A stretch of 64,000 nt of DNA from Microbacterium festucae (GCF_025421715.1 NZ_JAOEFC010000001.1:558001-622000); one strand, 5' to 3'; positions 1 through 8,746 are shown, numbered from the stretch's first letter. Notes: generated from the letters alone by a model not told the origin. Program-made: numbers and translations.

Positions 1-2057
1 GCCGCCGCGCCCTCGCGCACGGTCGCCGACGACCACGCCGCCGCGCCGACGGCGGCCTCTTCGGCCCCGCGTGCCACGCGCGGTCCGACGGCGAACCCGG
101 CCGTGGTGGGCACGACCCCGGCGGCCGCGCGCCCGTGCACCCAGCGCGAGACCGATCCGGCCAGCGTGAAGGCCCGGCCGCGGAAGGCGGGGAGCATGCC
201 CCAGGGCATCCCCGCCAGCACGCCGGGCGCCGTGAGCACGACGCGGGCGGGGTCGATGCCCCGCAGCGGCTCGTCGAGGAGCATCTGCGACAGCCGCTCC
301 ACGCGGCCGGCCAGCGAGCGGGCGACGACGGGCACCATGGGTCCGGTGCGCACCATGGCGGCCATGTCGAGGTCGGAGCGCAGACCCGCCAGAGCGGTGC
401 GCAGATCGCCCCACGCCGGGAGGGTCACCACGCGCGCGCCGGCGGCGGTGACGACCACGCACGCCAGACCCACGGGGCTGAAGACGAACGAGAGCACGGC
501 GGTGTCGGCATCCAGCACGGCAGCGGTCTCGCCGAGCGAGACGCGAGCCTCGATGTCGGCGGCGCCGGTGGTCGTCCACTGCCGGTGCCGCAGCCGGTCG
601 GACAGTTCGACGGCGCGCGGGTCGGAGGCCCAGTCGGCGCTGCCGAGGTCGGCGCGCAGCGCCCGCAGCTCGCCGAGCTCGGCGGCCTGCTCGGGGTCGC
701 CGGGTGGGCGCAGCGGTAGCACCTGCAGGCTCAGGTGCCGGGCCCGCTCCGACCAGTCGAACAGCACGTCGGGCCGGCCCGAGCGCACCGCCGAGCCCAG
801 TCCGGCGAGGATCAGCCCGTTGCCGTACATCGACAGCGAGGTCTGCAGGTCGAGGCTGCCGAACGACGACCGCCACCGGGCGAGCTCTTCCAGCCCGTCG
901 GCGGCATGCCGGCGGGCGGCGGGTTCGCGCCCCGCGGCGATCGCGCGCTCGACGCGCACCTCGGCGGCGAGCAGGCGCACCTCGAGGGGCGCGGATGCCG
1001 GCAGGGCGGGCAGCCGTCCCGCCGGGCGCCCGTGGCGCGCGCGCCACAGTTCTCGCGAGAGCCGCAGCGCGTCGCTCTCACCGCGCAGCCCCGCCGTGTG
1101 GAGCGTGCGGATCACCCCGTCGGCGTCGGCGGGATCGACGGGGCGGTCGGGCACGACCTTGCCGACCCGGTCGATCGCCCCGCCCGCCAGCCGGGCACGC
1201 AGACGCACGCCGTCGGCGCGCGCGGCCCACGAGGCCGACCCCAGGGCGCCGAAGCGCCGCGCCGAGACGGCCGCCGCCCGCGCCGCCGCCGGCGGGTCGT
1301 GGCGCAGCAGCGAACGGGCCAGCTGCAGCTCGGCCTCGGCCCGTGCCTGCGGCATCCTGTTGGCGCCGAAGGTGCGCGCCGCGCGCTGCAGCAGACGCTC
1401 GGCCTCGGAGACGAGTCCGGCGTCGCGCAGCGCCTCGGCCAGGTCGACGTCGCCGATCGCGGCGCTGGCGGCCGACGACTCTCCGGCCAGCTCGCGCGCG
1501 GCGCGCATCTCGCGCATCGCGCCGACGAGGTCGCCGGACAGGAGCGCCACGTAACCGAGGTTGTGCTGGGCCTCGGCGACGTCGACGGGCGTGCCGTGCG
1601 CGCGATAGAGCGCCACGGCCGCCTGCAGATCGGCGGCGCCGGCGGCGAGGTCGCGCCGCTGCATCGCGACGAGGCTGCGGTTCATGCGGAGGTTCGCCTC
1701 AGCAAGGGGGTCGGCCGCCAGGGCCGCGATGCCGCGCCCCAGCCAGGCGTCGGCGTCGTCGAGCCGCCCCCGGTAGAGCAGGGTCACCCCGAGCTGCCCG
1801 GCCAGCACGCCGCGCGTGTGATCGGTGATGTCGGGCGTGGCCAGCGCGCCGCGCACGATGCGCTCCCCCTCATCGTGCTCGCCCAGCTGCACGAGCACGT
1901 AGGCCGTCGTCCCGGCGATGCGCGCGGCGAGGTCGGTGTCGGTCGCCGCGGCCGCCGCCGCACCGAGCAGACGGTGCGCCTCGGCGAAGCGCCGCTGGTC
2001 GGTGAGCGCACGCGCGCGCGCGTAGAGCTCGTCGGCCGCGGGAGGGGTCACCGTCAC
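1..2057 (-). CDS. TPR-repeat protein with C-terminal CHAT (caspase-like) protease domain, 3' part cut by window edge
   Basis: 685 residues are visible, from a GTG at 2057 to the window edge. The first ~480 residues are Ala/Arg/Leu-rich helical hairpins of the tetratricopeptide type (for example AEAQHNLGYVALLSGD), which normally form a sensing scaffold. After them comes the start of a CHAT domain, recognised by the segment VVLTAPGVLAGMPWGMLP, typical of the family's conserved 'L..lPw..L' strand. The catalytic His and Cys lie further on and are outside the window, so activity cannot be judged. There is no signal peptide, so the protein is probably cytoplasmic. It starts 38 bases after the subtilase stop and is the last visible gene of a four-gene unit with a sigma factor. 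Family assignment is good; the role as a second protease in a cascade is inference. Confidence 0.8.
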   Translation of the reverse strand, partial: MTVTPPAADELYARARALTDQRRFAEAHRLLGAAAAAATDTDLAARIAGTTAYVLVQLGEHDEGERIVRGALATPDITDHTRGVLAGQLGVTLLYRGRLDDADAWLGRGIAALAADPLAEANLRMNRSLVAMQRRDLAAGAADLQAAVALYRAHGTPVDVAEAQHNLGYVALLSGDLVGAMREMRAARELAGESSAASAAIGDVDLAEALRDAGLVSEAERLLQRAARTFGANRMPQARAEAELQLARSLLRHDPPAAARAAAVSARRFGALGSASWAARADGVRLRARLAGGAIDRVGKVVPDRPVDPADADGVIRTLHTAGLRGESDALRLSRELWRARHGRPAGRLPALPASAPLEVRLLAAEVRVERAIAAGREPAARRHAADGLEELARWRSSFGSLDLQTSLSMYGNGLILAGLGSAVRSGRPDVLFDWSERARHLSLQVLPLRPPGDPEQAAELGELRALRADLGSADWASDPRAVELSDRLRHRQWTTTGAADIEARVSLGETAAVLDADTAVLSFVFSPVGLACVVVTAAGARVVTLPAWGDLRTALAGLRSDLDMAAMVRTGPMVPVVARSLAGRVERLSQMLLDEPLRGIDPARVVLTAPGVLAGMPWGMLPAFRGRAFTLAGSVSRWVHGRAAAGVVPTTAGFAVGPRVARGAEEAAVGAAAWSSATVREGAA

Positions 2058-2095
2058 AGCATGCCGTGAACGGCGGTGTTCCCGCGAGATCGGCC

Positions 2096-3790
2096 TCAGT
2101 CGTCGGCGCCGAGCACCTCCTTCGCGGCGTCGACGGCGGCGGCGATCGCGGCCGCGGCGTCCCCGTCCAGCGCCGGTCGCAGCCGCGCCGCGATGCGTCC
2201 GGCGATCAGGGGGGCGGCGAACGAGGTGCCGCTCCACACCGCGAATCCGCCACGGAAGTCCTCGGGGGCGATCGTCACGCGGCGCCGGTTGTACTCGTCG
2301 TCGCGAGCGGAGGCCTGGATGCCGCCGACGAAGTCGGGGAGGATGCTGACGACGCCGGCTCCGTGCGCGTAGGTGCGCACCCACGGGCCGACGTTGGAGA
2401 ACAGCGCGGTCGAGCGACCGTCGGGGTTCAGCGCGCCCACCGACAGGTGCTCGGCACCCCCGTCGGGCACGATGCCGTTGTCGGCGTGCGGCCACGGCCA
2501 CAGCGAGGCGGGGAAGGTCGGCCGGTCGACGGCGTCGTTGCCGGCCGAGACGACGACCGTCGTCCCCAGCGCCCGGAGCGCGGCGAGCAGGTCGTAGAGG
2601 TCGCGCGAGTAGTACCCGTCCTCCGGGGTCTCGTGGTAGTACCCCAGCGACATGCTCAGCACGTCGACGGGCCGCCCGTCGCTGCCGCCCGAGGCGTGAT
2701 GGCGCGCGACGAGCACGGCGAGGTCTTCGACCACCTGCAGCAGGTTCGACTCCTCCACCACGCCGAGCGCATCGGCGACGCGGATGGCGAGCAGGTCGGC
2801 GTCGGGGGCGGCCTGCCGGATGATGCCGGCGATGAAGGTGCCGTGGCCGGCGACGGGGTCGAGCTCGCCGTCCAGCGGCCCGTAGAGGTCGGGGTAGATC
2901 TCGGGGTTGGGCTCGTCGTGGAACCCGACGTGGCGCCCGTCGATGGTCACGTCGCGATCGACGACGGCATCCGGAAGCCAGCTGTGCACGCCGGCGCCGG
3001 TGTCGAGGATCGCCACCACCGGGCGGCGCCGTCCGGGCTTCACCTCGGTGCGCACCGGTCCCGGTCCGATCCAGGCGACCGGCTGGCGCCCGCCCGACCC
3101 CGCCTCGCCGTACTCGCCGACGGGGTTGGTGCGGCCGTACGGGTTGGTGCGGCCGTAGGGGTTCGTGCGCCCATAGGGGTTGGTGCGGCCATACGGGTTC
3201 GTGCGGCCGTAGGGGTTCGCCTCGGTGAAGGGGTTGATGCCGATGGGATCGACGGTGAGCACGTGGTCCAGGCCCACCCGGTCGATCCCCGTCTTGCGCA
3301 GCACCTCGGCCACCGCCTCCCGTCCGGCCCCGGCCACGTTGTCGGCGCCGAACGCCGCCTCGAGCGCGTCGCGGCGCAGGCGCTGCAGCACCCGCCAGGC
3401 ATCGGGCAGCGCCGGCGCGACCCGCTGCCGGTCGTCGGGGGCGGTCAGCCGCACCCGCACGACCACGGGGCCGCCGGGGATGCGCGGCTCGGGGCGCTCC
3501 CGCTCGCCGAGTTCGGCGCCGTCCAGTCGCTCGCGCACCGCATCCCAGCCGAAGGCCTCGGCCGCCGCGCGCACCCGGTCGTAGTTGCCCTCCAGCAGCC
3601 CCACGTCGGTGCCGCCGCCGATGAGGAGCCGGTCGGGCACGTACACCGTCGGGAAAACCGCCGGGATGCCGTCGAGCGGTTCGGTGGCCGGGTCGAGCAC
3701 GCTCGCGTGCGACACCGACCCGCGGGCGCGGTCACGCCACGTCCATCCTTCGGGCTGGGCTCCGGCGGGGTTCACGGCGTCTTCGGGCAT
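2096..3790 (-). CDS. S8 family (subtilisin-like) serine peptidase, cytoplasmic, with hexapeptide-repeat linker
   Basis: 564 residues. The catalytic triad is complete: Asp263 in VAILDTG, His316 in GHGTFIAG, and Ser523 in SGTSFAAP. The oxyanion Asn418 lies in SAGND. There is no signal peptide or membrane segment, which is unusual for a subtilase and suggests an intracellular target. The N-terminal ~190 residues are not a typical I9 propeptide. They are joined to the protease by five copies of a PYGRTN-type hexapeptide (residues ~192-221). The start is supported by a GGAGAG ribosome site just upstream of the ATG. It lies between the small sigma-linked protein and the CHAT protein. Protease identity is firm; processing of or by the CHAT partner is inference. 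Confidence 0.92.
   Translation of the reverse strand: MPEDAVNPAGAQPEGWTWRDRARGSVSHASVLDPATEPLDGIPAVFPTVYVPDRLLIGGGTDVGLLEGNYDRVRAAAEAFGWDAVRERLDGAELGERERPEPRIPGGPVVVRVRLTAPDDRQRVAPALPDAWRVLQRLRRDALEAAFGADNVAGAGREAVAEVLRKTGIDRVGLDHVLTVDPIGINPFTEANPYGRTNPYGRTNPYGRTNPYGRTNPYGRTNPVGEYGEAGSGGRQPVAWIGPGPVRTEVKPGRRRPVVAILDTGAGVHSWLPDAVVDRDVTIDGRHVGFHDEPNPEIYPDLYGPLDGELDPVAGHGTFIAGIIRQAAPDADLLAIRVADALGVVEESNLLQVVEDLAVLVARHHASGGSDGRPVDVLSMSLGYYHETPEDGYYSRDLYDLLAALRALGTTVVVSAGNDAVDRPTFPASLWPWPHADNGIVPDGGAEHLSVGALNPDGRSTALFSNVGPWVRTYAHGAGVVSILPDFVGGIQASARDDEYNRRRVTIAPEDFRGGFAVWSGTSFAAPLIAGRIAARLRPALDGDAAAAIAAAVDAAKEVLGADD
3124..3213 (-). repeat. Five in-frame 18-bp tandem repeats (hexapeptide NPYGRT) inside the S8 peptidase gene
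   Basis: Five consecutive 18-base units at 3124, 3142, 3160, 3178 and 3196 encode PYGRTN in register. The units differ only at a few third-codon or neutral positions, so the peptide is kept while the DNA drifts. A degenerate sixth unit (NPFTEA) flanks the array at 3214-3231. It forms a Gly/Pro/Asn-rich flexible linker between the N-terminal and protease domains. Confidence 0.95.
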
Positions 3791-3852
3791 GATCTCTCCT
3801 CAAACAGGGTGGTGGGCACTCGGGGTGCGACGAGCGGGTGGGTCGTGCGGTG

Positions 3853-4320
3853 TCAGATCTCGAAGCGGGGGGTGAGGAGCTCGGCGGGCCCGTCGGAGGT
3901 CGCCGCGAGCGCGAAGCGCAGGCGCACGATGCCCGACTCGACGTCGTCGAAGGCGAACCGGCCGTCGACGACGGGCGCCGACAGGTCGTCCCCCTCGATC
4001 ACCAGGTGCGCCTCACGCGCCGCGCCGTCGACCCAGCCGTCGAGCCGTCGGCGCCGGCCGCTGTCGGAGGTGACGTGCACGAGCACGCTGGTGGTGCCGT
4101 CGCTGAACTGGAGGGTCAGCATCTCGGCATCGCCGCGCACGGCGGCCGTCGCATCGCTGTCGACGAGCACGAGCAGTGCGAACTCCCGCGACAGGTCGGC
4201 GGCGGCGACCGCGGCGATCATCCGCTCGGCGAGGTCTGCGGGCGCCGGGTCGGCGGCCTCCCACGTGCCGCGCAGGGCGCGCCACAGGTCGGCATCCGAG
4301 AACGTCTGCTCAGAAGTCAT
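3853..4320 (-). CDS. Small protein of the sigma/subtilase/CHAT module, possible regulator
   Basis: 155 residues, not recognised as a named family. The first ~50 residues look helical (DLWRALRGTWEAADPAPADL). The rest is a series of short beta strands (AEMLTLQFSDGTTSVLVHVT, then AHLVIEGD and VRLRFALA), which suggests a compact beta sandwich. There is no signal peptide or membrane helix. The ATG lies inside the 3' end of the sigma-factor gene, overlapping it by 11 bases in another frame, so translation is probably coupled and the two products are made in a fixed ratio. That arrangement would suit an anti-sigma factor or an adaptor between sigma factor and proteases, but no anti-sigma motif is visible. 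Confidence 0.7.
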   Translation of the reverse strand: MTSEQTFSDADLWRALRGTWEAADPAPADLAERMIAAVAAADLSREFALLVLVDSDATAAVRGDAEMLTLQFSDGTTSVLVHVTSDSGRRRRLDGWVDGAAREAHLVIEGDDLSAPVVDGRFAFDDVESGIVRLRFALAATSDGPAELLTPRFEI

Positions 4321-4960
4321 GGGAGTCTCCTTTCCGGTCGCCCGCCCCCGCCGGCGGCAGGAGGGCGGTGCGCAGCTTGCCGAGGCAGCGCTGCCGAGTG
4401 GGCCCGATCGATCCGACCGGCATCGACAGATCCTGCGCGATGCGGGCGTAGTCGGGGCGCTCCTCGAACGCGACGATGCGCAGCAGCCGCCGGCATCGCT
4501 CCTCGAGGGTCGCCACCGCGCTCCACAGGCGCTCGTCGCGCAGCGACAGCTGCGCGGTGTCCTCCGCCGAGGCGGCCACCGGCAGCTGCGGTTCGAGGTC
4601 GACCTCGTCGACCGGTCGCAGCCGCTGCTGGGCGCGCCCGGCCCGCCACGCCTCGCGCCGCGCGGTGGTCGTCAGCCAGCCCGCGACGGCGCGCGGATCG
4701 TGGATGCCGTCGGCACGGCGCACCAGCGTCAGCCAGGTGGACTGCACCACGTCTTCGGCCAGCATCCGCTCGAGGCCGTACGCGCGCACCACGTGCCACA
4801 GCACCGGCGTCATCAGCCGCACCAGGTCGTCCATCGCGCGGGTGTCGCCGTCGCGCCAGCGGGCGAAGCTGTCGGATGCCTGTTCCCAGATGCCGGGCGC
4901 GCGGATCGGCCCCACGTCGCCGGGGGCTGGATCGGCGGGCGTGGGGTCGACGTCGCTCAT
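4310..4960 (-). CDS. ECF-type RNA polymerase sigma factor
   Basis: 216 residues from the ATG at 4960. Region 2 is seen in the stretch ending with LAEDVVQSTWLTLVR (core-binding and -10 recognition). Region 4 is the helix-turn-helix including ARIAQDLSMPVGSIGPTRQR, followed by CLGKLR. The GSIGPTR form of the recognition helix is a useful family marker. An in-frame ATG 54 bases upstream is possible, but a CAGAAT hexamer lies 7 bases before the chosen ATG, as in the other leaderless genes of this window. First gene of the four-gene unit, so it probably controls when the two proteases are made. No transmembrane anti-sigma gene is adjacent. Confidence 0.85.
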   Translation of the reverse strand: MSDVDPTPADPAPGDVGPIRAPGIWEQASDSFARWRDGDTRAMDDLVRLMTPVLWHVVRAYGLERMLAEDVVQSTWLTLVRRADGIHDPRAVAGWLTTTARREAWRAGRAQQRLRPVDEVDLEPQLPVAASAEDTAQLSLRDERLWSAVATLEERCRRLLRIVAFEERPDYARIAQDLSMPVGSIGPTRQRCLGKLRTALLPPAGAGDRKGDSHDF

Positions 4961-5066
4961 AGCGCCCATTCTGGCCACATCGACAGGAGGGGGTCGAGGG
5001 TGGCGCTGATACATCCCGGCGCGACCAATTCCGTCACCGGCGTCGGCGACCGTGCGGTGGGCGATC

Positions 5067-5072
5067 TAGACT
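5067..5072 (+). promoter_or_regulatory. -10 hexamer TAGACT, leaderless start for the gene at 5079
   Basis: TAGACT ends 6 bases before the ATG and there is no ribosome-binding site between them, so the transcript probably begins at the start codon. Confidence 0.6.
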
Positions 5073-5078
5073 CGCCGC

Positions 5079-5804
5079 ATGGCCCCGCTCGTGTACCTCT
5101 GCGTGCGCCCGCAGCAGGGCGCCGCCGAAGCGGAGTACGCCTCGTTCCTGAGCGCCACCCGACTGGGCGATGACGCCCTGGAACGCTGGGACCTCGTGCG
5201 CGACCCGCTGCCCGAAGACGCCTTCGAGCGCTGGCGCGGCTTCCTGGTGGGCGGCAGTCCCTACAACGTGACCGACCCCGAATCGACCAAGACCGACGCG
5301 CAGCGACGCCTCGAGCAGGCACTGGCGCGCATCGCCACCGCCGCGGCGGCAGGGCGCACCGCGGCGCTGTTCACCTGCTACGGCATCGGCGTGGCCACCC
5401 GCACCCTCGGCGGCGAGGTCACCCGCGGCTACCCCGAAGACACCGGGCCCACCACCGTCACCCTCACCGAAGACGGGCGCGCCGACCCCGTCTTCGGCGG
5501 ACTCGCCGACACCTTCACCGCGGTCACCGCCCACAAAGAGGGCACGCAGCGGATGCCGGAGGGCGCCGTGCTGCTGGCGGGCAACGAGGCGTGCCCGGTG
5601 CAGGCCTATCGCGTCGGCGACCGGCTGTATGCGACGCAGTTCCATCCCGAGCCCACCGGCCGCGCCTTCACCGAGCGGATGGCCGTCTACCGTGACGACG
5701 GCTACTTCGACGCCCGCGACTACGACGCGATCGCCGCGCGCGTGCTGGCGGCGTCGTTCACCGAGCCGCCGCGTGTGCTGCAGGCCTTCGCGCGCAGCTT
5801 CTGA
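5079..5804 (+). CDS. Class I glutamine amidotransferase (GMP-synthase-like) domain protein
   Basis: 241 residues. The nucleophile elbow is FTCYGIG with Cys100, and the catalytic His189 and Glu191 are in QFHPE near the C-terminus, the usual triad of class I glutaminases. No synthetase domain is attached, so it belongs to the stand-alone group annotated as GMP-synthase-like or gamma-glutamyl hydrolase-like proteins. It would release ammonia from glutamine or cleave a gamma-glutamyl bond; the substrate is unknown. It is transcribed alone, divergently from the sigma/protease module. The start is fixed by the leaderless promoter just upstream. Confidence 0.85.
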   Translation: MAPLVYLCVRPQQGAAEAEYASFLSATRLGDDALERWDLVRDPLPEDAFERWRGFLVGGSPYNVTDPESTKTDAQRRLEQALARIATAAAAGRTAALFTCYGIGVATRTLGGEVTRGYPEDTGPTTVTLTEDGRADPVFGGLADTFTAVTAHKEGTQRMPEGAVLLAGNEACPVQAYRVGDRLYATQFHPEPTGRAFTERMAVYRDDGYFDARDYDAIAARVLAASFTEPPRVLQAFARSF

Positions 5805-5843
5805 CGCAGGGCGCGCGGGTGCCGCGGTGCGTCGCGGCTGCGA

Positions 5844-6683
5844 TCAGTGCGCGTGGCGACGGCGGCGTGCGGCGGCCACGACGAACGGTGCGGCGAGCAC
5901 GATGACCGCTGCAACGAACGCCGCGACGGCGACCGCCGGCGCGTAGGGCTCGGTGGCGAGGCGCGCGATGCCGATCCACACGAGACCCCAGGCCATCGCC
6001 AGCGGCGGGGCGATGCGCTCCCCGCGGGTGCCGATCGCGACGAGCACGCCGATCCCGGCGACGACCACCAGCACGATGACGCCCCAGATCGTCTGCGACG
6101 CGGCATCCATCGACGGCACCACTTCGGCGGCGAGCCACGCGGTCACGTTGGCGACCGTGGCCAGGGTGACCCAGCCCAGGTGCAGCCCCACCATGCCGTC
6201 GAGCAGCAGACGCTCGGCGAAGCTCTCGGTGCGCGACAGGCTCAGCACCCGCAGGGTGAGCCCGAGGGCGATCAGCAGCACGACGATGGCGATCACGGTG
6301 AGCGGGAGCGTGGTGAACTGCGCCGCCAGCAGCCAGCCGCCGTTGAGCACGGCCGTCAGCGCCACCCACCAGCCGGCACGGCGCTGGCGCGCCCGGCCGC
6401 GCTGCGAGGGCAGGGCCTGCCACACCGCGTAGCCGACCATCAGCACGTAGATGACCGTCCAGATCGAGAACGCCGACGTGCCCGGCGCGAGCACCGTGGC
6501 GTCGGCGTCGAGCGCGCCGCCCTGCAGCTCGCGCACGTTCGTGCCGCCGAACAGGCCCGTGCCCACCATCGCGGCGATGATCATGAAGACCACCGCCGAG
6601 ATCACCGCCACCTGACGGATGATGTCGCGGGGCGTGCCGGAGGCGCTGCCGGTGGTCGTGGTCGTCGTCGTCGGGGTGGTCAT
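5844..6683 (-). CDS. TspO/MBR-like tryptophan-rich sensory membrane protein
   Basis: 279 residues with a Thr-rich soluble N-terminus and about eight hydrophobic helices. The Trp-rich loops (for example SIWTVIYVLMVGYAVWQALP) resemble the TspO/MBR fold followed by extra helices, the long form common in Actinobacteria. Such proteins sit in the membrane and bind tetrapyrroles or lipids; the ligand here is unknown. A GTG two codons upstream (6689) is an alternative start; the ATG at 6683 is preferred. It converges with the amidotransferase gene, 39 bases away. Confidence 0.7.
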   Translation of the reverse strand: MTTPTTTTTTTGSASGTPRDIIRQVAVISAVVFMIIAAMVGTGLFGGTNVRELQGGALDADATVLAPGTSAFSIWTVIYVLMVGYAVWQALPSQRGRARQRRAGWWVALTAVLNGGWLLAAQFTTLPLTVIAIVVLLIALGLTLRVLSLSRTESFAERLLLDGMVGLHLGWVTLATVANVTAWLAAEVVPSMDAASQTIWGVIVLVVVAGIGVLVAIGTRGERIAPPLAMAWGLVWIGIARLATEPYAPAVAVAAFVAAVIVLAAPFVVAAARRRRHAH

Positions 6684-6763
6684 GACCACACGCTAGACCG
6701 CCCCGCCGGTGCCGTCAGCCCCCTTGACGCCCGCCCCCCGACCCGCCTACCCCCGCCCCCCGG

Positions 6764-6952
6764 CGGTCGTTGAGCGAGCGCAGCGAGTCGAAACGCGGGG
6801 ACCCGGGGGTTGCGTTTCGACTCGTCGCTGCGCTCCTCGCTCAACGACCGGCGAAGGGGCGTCGCGTTTCGACTCGTCGCTGCGCTCCTCGCTCAACGAC
6901 CGGGGGAGGGGTCGCGTTTCGACTCGTCGCTGCGCTCCTCGCTCAACGACCG
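6764..6952. repeat. Cluster of four REP-like short repeats, three direct and one inverted
   Basis: Copies at 6813-6850, 6865-6902 and 6915-6952 are 38 bases long and essentially identical (beginning CGTTTCGACTCGTCGCTG). A fourth at 6764-6795 is inverted and lacks two 3-base inserts, making it 32 bases. Each ends in the CAACGACCG motif. The three direct copies repeat every ~50-52 bases with 12-14-base GC-rich spacers. The last copy runs into the 3' end of treZ and supplies its final codons and TGA stop. Confidence 0.9.
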
Positions 6953-8712
6953 GAGGGGGGGCCGGTGATGAGGGCGGCGTCGGGGGGCACGGTGAACGAG
7001 GCGGAGGCGGAGGCGGAGGCGGGGGGATGCGGGGCGGGGGCCGTCGACAGCCACAGGGTCTCGCCGGGGCGCGCGGCGACCTGCCACGGCTCGGCGGACA
7101 GGTTCACGAGCACGCGCGCGTCGCCGCGGCCGAGTTCGTACCGTCGGCCCCCGGGGCCCTCGTGCACCGCCCCGGTGGGCCACGACGGGTCGGTGAGCTG
7201 GGGCTTGTCGCGCCGCAGCCGGCCGAGCCGGCGGTACAGCGCGAGCAGCTCGGCGTGGGCGCCGGTCTCCGCCTCCGCCCAGTTCAGGCGCGAACGCTCG
7301 AAGGTGGCCGGGTCGTTGGGGGCGGGCACGAGCGACTCGTCCCAGCCCATCTCGGCGAACTCGCGCTTGCGGCCCGCCTCGGTGGCGGCGGCCAGCTCGG
7401 GCTCGGGGTGCGAGGTGAAGAACTGCCACGGTGTCGAGGCGCCCCACTCCTCGCCCATGAACAGCATGGGGGTGCCCGGGGTGGTGAGGGTGAGCACGGC
7501 GGCCACCGCCAGCCGCTGCGGCGACAGGGTCTGCGACAGCCGGTCGCCGGCGGCGCGGTTGCCGATCTGGTCGTGGTCCTGGGCGAAGGTCACGAGGTGC
7601 CATGTGGCCGCGGCATCCGGGATGGGCGCGCCGTGCGCGCGGCCGCGGAACGACGAGTAGGTGCCGTCGTGGAAGAAGCCGCGCGTCCACACCTTGACGA
7701 GCGCCTGCGGGTCGGCGAAGTCGGCGTAGTAGCCGCTGGTCTCGCCGGTGAGGGCGACGTGCACGGCGTGGTGCCAGTCGTCCGACCACTGGGCGGCCAG
7801 GCCGTAGCCCGATGCCTCACGGGGCAGGAACATGATCGGGTCGTTGAGGTCGCTCTCGGCGATGAGGGCGAGCGGGCGCCCCTGGTGCACGCTGAGGGCA
7901 TCGGCGGCCTCGGCGAGCTCTTGCAGGATGTGCACGGGCTGGCCGCCCGACTCGTGCAGGGCGTGCACGGCATCCAGGCGCAGCCCGTCGACGTGGTAGT
8001 CGCGCAGCCACTGGCGGGCGTTGTCGACGATGTAGTCGCGCACCGCGCGCTCGTCGAGGTTGACGCTGGAGCCCCACGTGTTGCTGTGGCCGTCGCGCAG
8101 GTAGGGGCCGAACTCGGGCAGGTAGTTGCCGCTCGGACCGAGATGGTTGTAGACGACGTCCTGGATGACGGCCAGCCCCGCGCCGTGCGCGGCGTCGACG
8201 AAGCGCTGATACGCGGCGGGGCCGCCGTACTGCTCGTGCACGGCATACCAGAGCACGCCGTCGTACCCCCAGTTGTGGGTGCCGTTGAACCCGTTGACCG
8301 GCAGCAGCTCGATGTGGGTGACGCCCAGCGCGGCGAGGTGATCGAGCTTGCCGGCGGCGGCATCCAGCGTTCCCTCGGGGGTGAAGGTGCCCACGTGCAG
8401 CTCGTAGACGAGGCCGCCGGCGAGCTGACGCCCCGTCCAGTCGGCGTCGGTCCACGCGAACCCGCCGGGTTCGAACCAGGCGGATGCCGCGTGCACGCCG
8501 TGCGGTTGGCGCCGCGAACGGGGGTCGGGGCGCAGATCGTCGCCGTCGCCGAGCACGAAGCCGTACTCGTCGCCCGCGGCGAGCTGCACCTCACCGCGCC
8601 AGAAGCCGCCCGGATGTGCGGTCAGCTCGACATCGCCGCGCCCGGGGCGGCGCAGCCGCACCCGTTCGGCGCGCGGCGCCCACACCTCGACGGAGACCGG
8701 CTCGTTGCTCAT
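6943..8712 (-). CDS. treZ: Malto-oligosyltrehalose trehalohydrolase
   Basis: 589 residues, GH13 family. It releases trehalose from the maltooligosyl-trehalose made by TreY. Visible in order: the N-terminal beta-domain ([14 protein letters not shown]), [12 protein letters not shown] (GH13 region I), [11 protein letters not shown] (region II, nucleophile Asp), LIAESDLND (region III, acid/base Glu), and [11 protein letters not shown] (region IV). The ATG at 8712 is chosen because the protein then begins at the usual [13 protein letters not shown] position; the frame stays open upstream. It lies 34 bases after the M20 hydrolase gene, nearly 10 kb from treY, its normal neighbour. Its stop codon lies inside a REP-like repeat and the C-terminus is low-complexity (ASASASASF). 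Confidence 0.93.
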   Translation of the reverse strand: MSNEPVSVEVWAPRAERVRLRRPGRGDVELTAHPGGFWRGEVQLAAGDEYGFVLGDGDDLRPDPRSRRQPHGVHAASAWFEPGGFAWTDADWTGRQLAGGLVYELHVGTFTPEGTLDAAAGKLDHLAALGVTHIELLPVNGFNGTHNWGYDGVLWYAVHEQYGGPAAYQRFVDAAHGAGLAVIQDVVYNHLGPSGNYLPEFGPYLRDGHSNTWGSSVNLDERAVRDYIVDNARQWLRDYHVDGLRLDAVHALHESGGQPVHILQELAEAADALSVHQGRPLALIAESDLNDPIMFLPREASGYGLAAQWSDDWHHAVHVALTGETSGYYADFADPQALVKVWTRGFFHDGTYSSFRGRAHGAPIPDAAATWHLVTFAQDHDQIGNRAAGDRLSQTLSPQRLAVAAVLTLTTPGTPMLFMGEEWGASTPWQFFTSHPEPELAAATEAGRKREFAEMGWDESLVPAPNDPATFERSRLNWAEAETGAHAELLALYRRLGRLRRDKPQLTDPSWPTGAVHEGPGGRRYELGRGDARVLVNLSAEPWQVAARPGETLWLSTAPAPHPPASASASASFTVPPDAALITGPPSGR

Positions 8713-8746
8713 GCGTCCATCCTGCCGGGCCGGCGGCTCGCCCGGG

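Noticed and set aside
3124..3213. CRISPR or VNTR-type array
   Set aside because: The 18-bp units have no spacers and are in frame inside a protease gene; it is a coding repeat.
2066..5173. Very long open frame (over 1000 codons) on the plus strand opposite the protease module
   Set aside because: It is the antisense shadow of the subtilase and sigma genes: its product is an Arg/Gly/Val/His-rich string with no domain, and high GC content removes stops. The same holds for long plus-strand frames opposite treY, glgX and the APC gene, and for minus-strand ones opposite DUF2264 and the ATP-grasp gene.
5034..5645. Minus-strand gene opposite the glutamine amidotransferase
   Set aside because: Low-complexity Gly/Val/His product with no motif; the plus-strand gene has a complete catalytic triad and a promoter.
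6813..6952. CRISPR-like array (three 38-bp repeats at ~51-bp period)
   Set aside because: The spacers are only 12-14 bases, similar to each other and GC-rich; one further copy is inverted and no cas gene is near. REP-like elements fit better.
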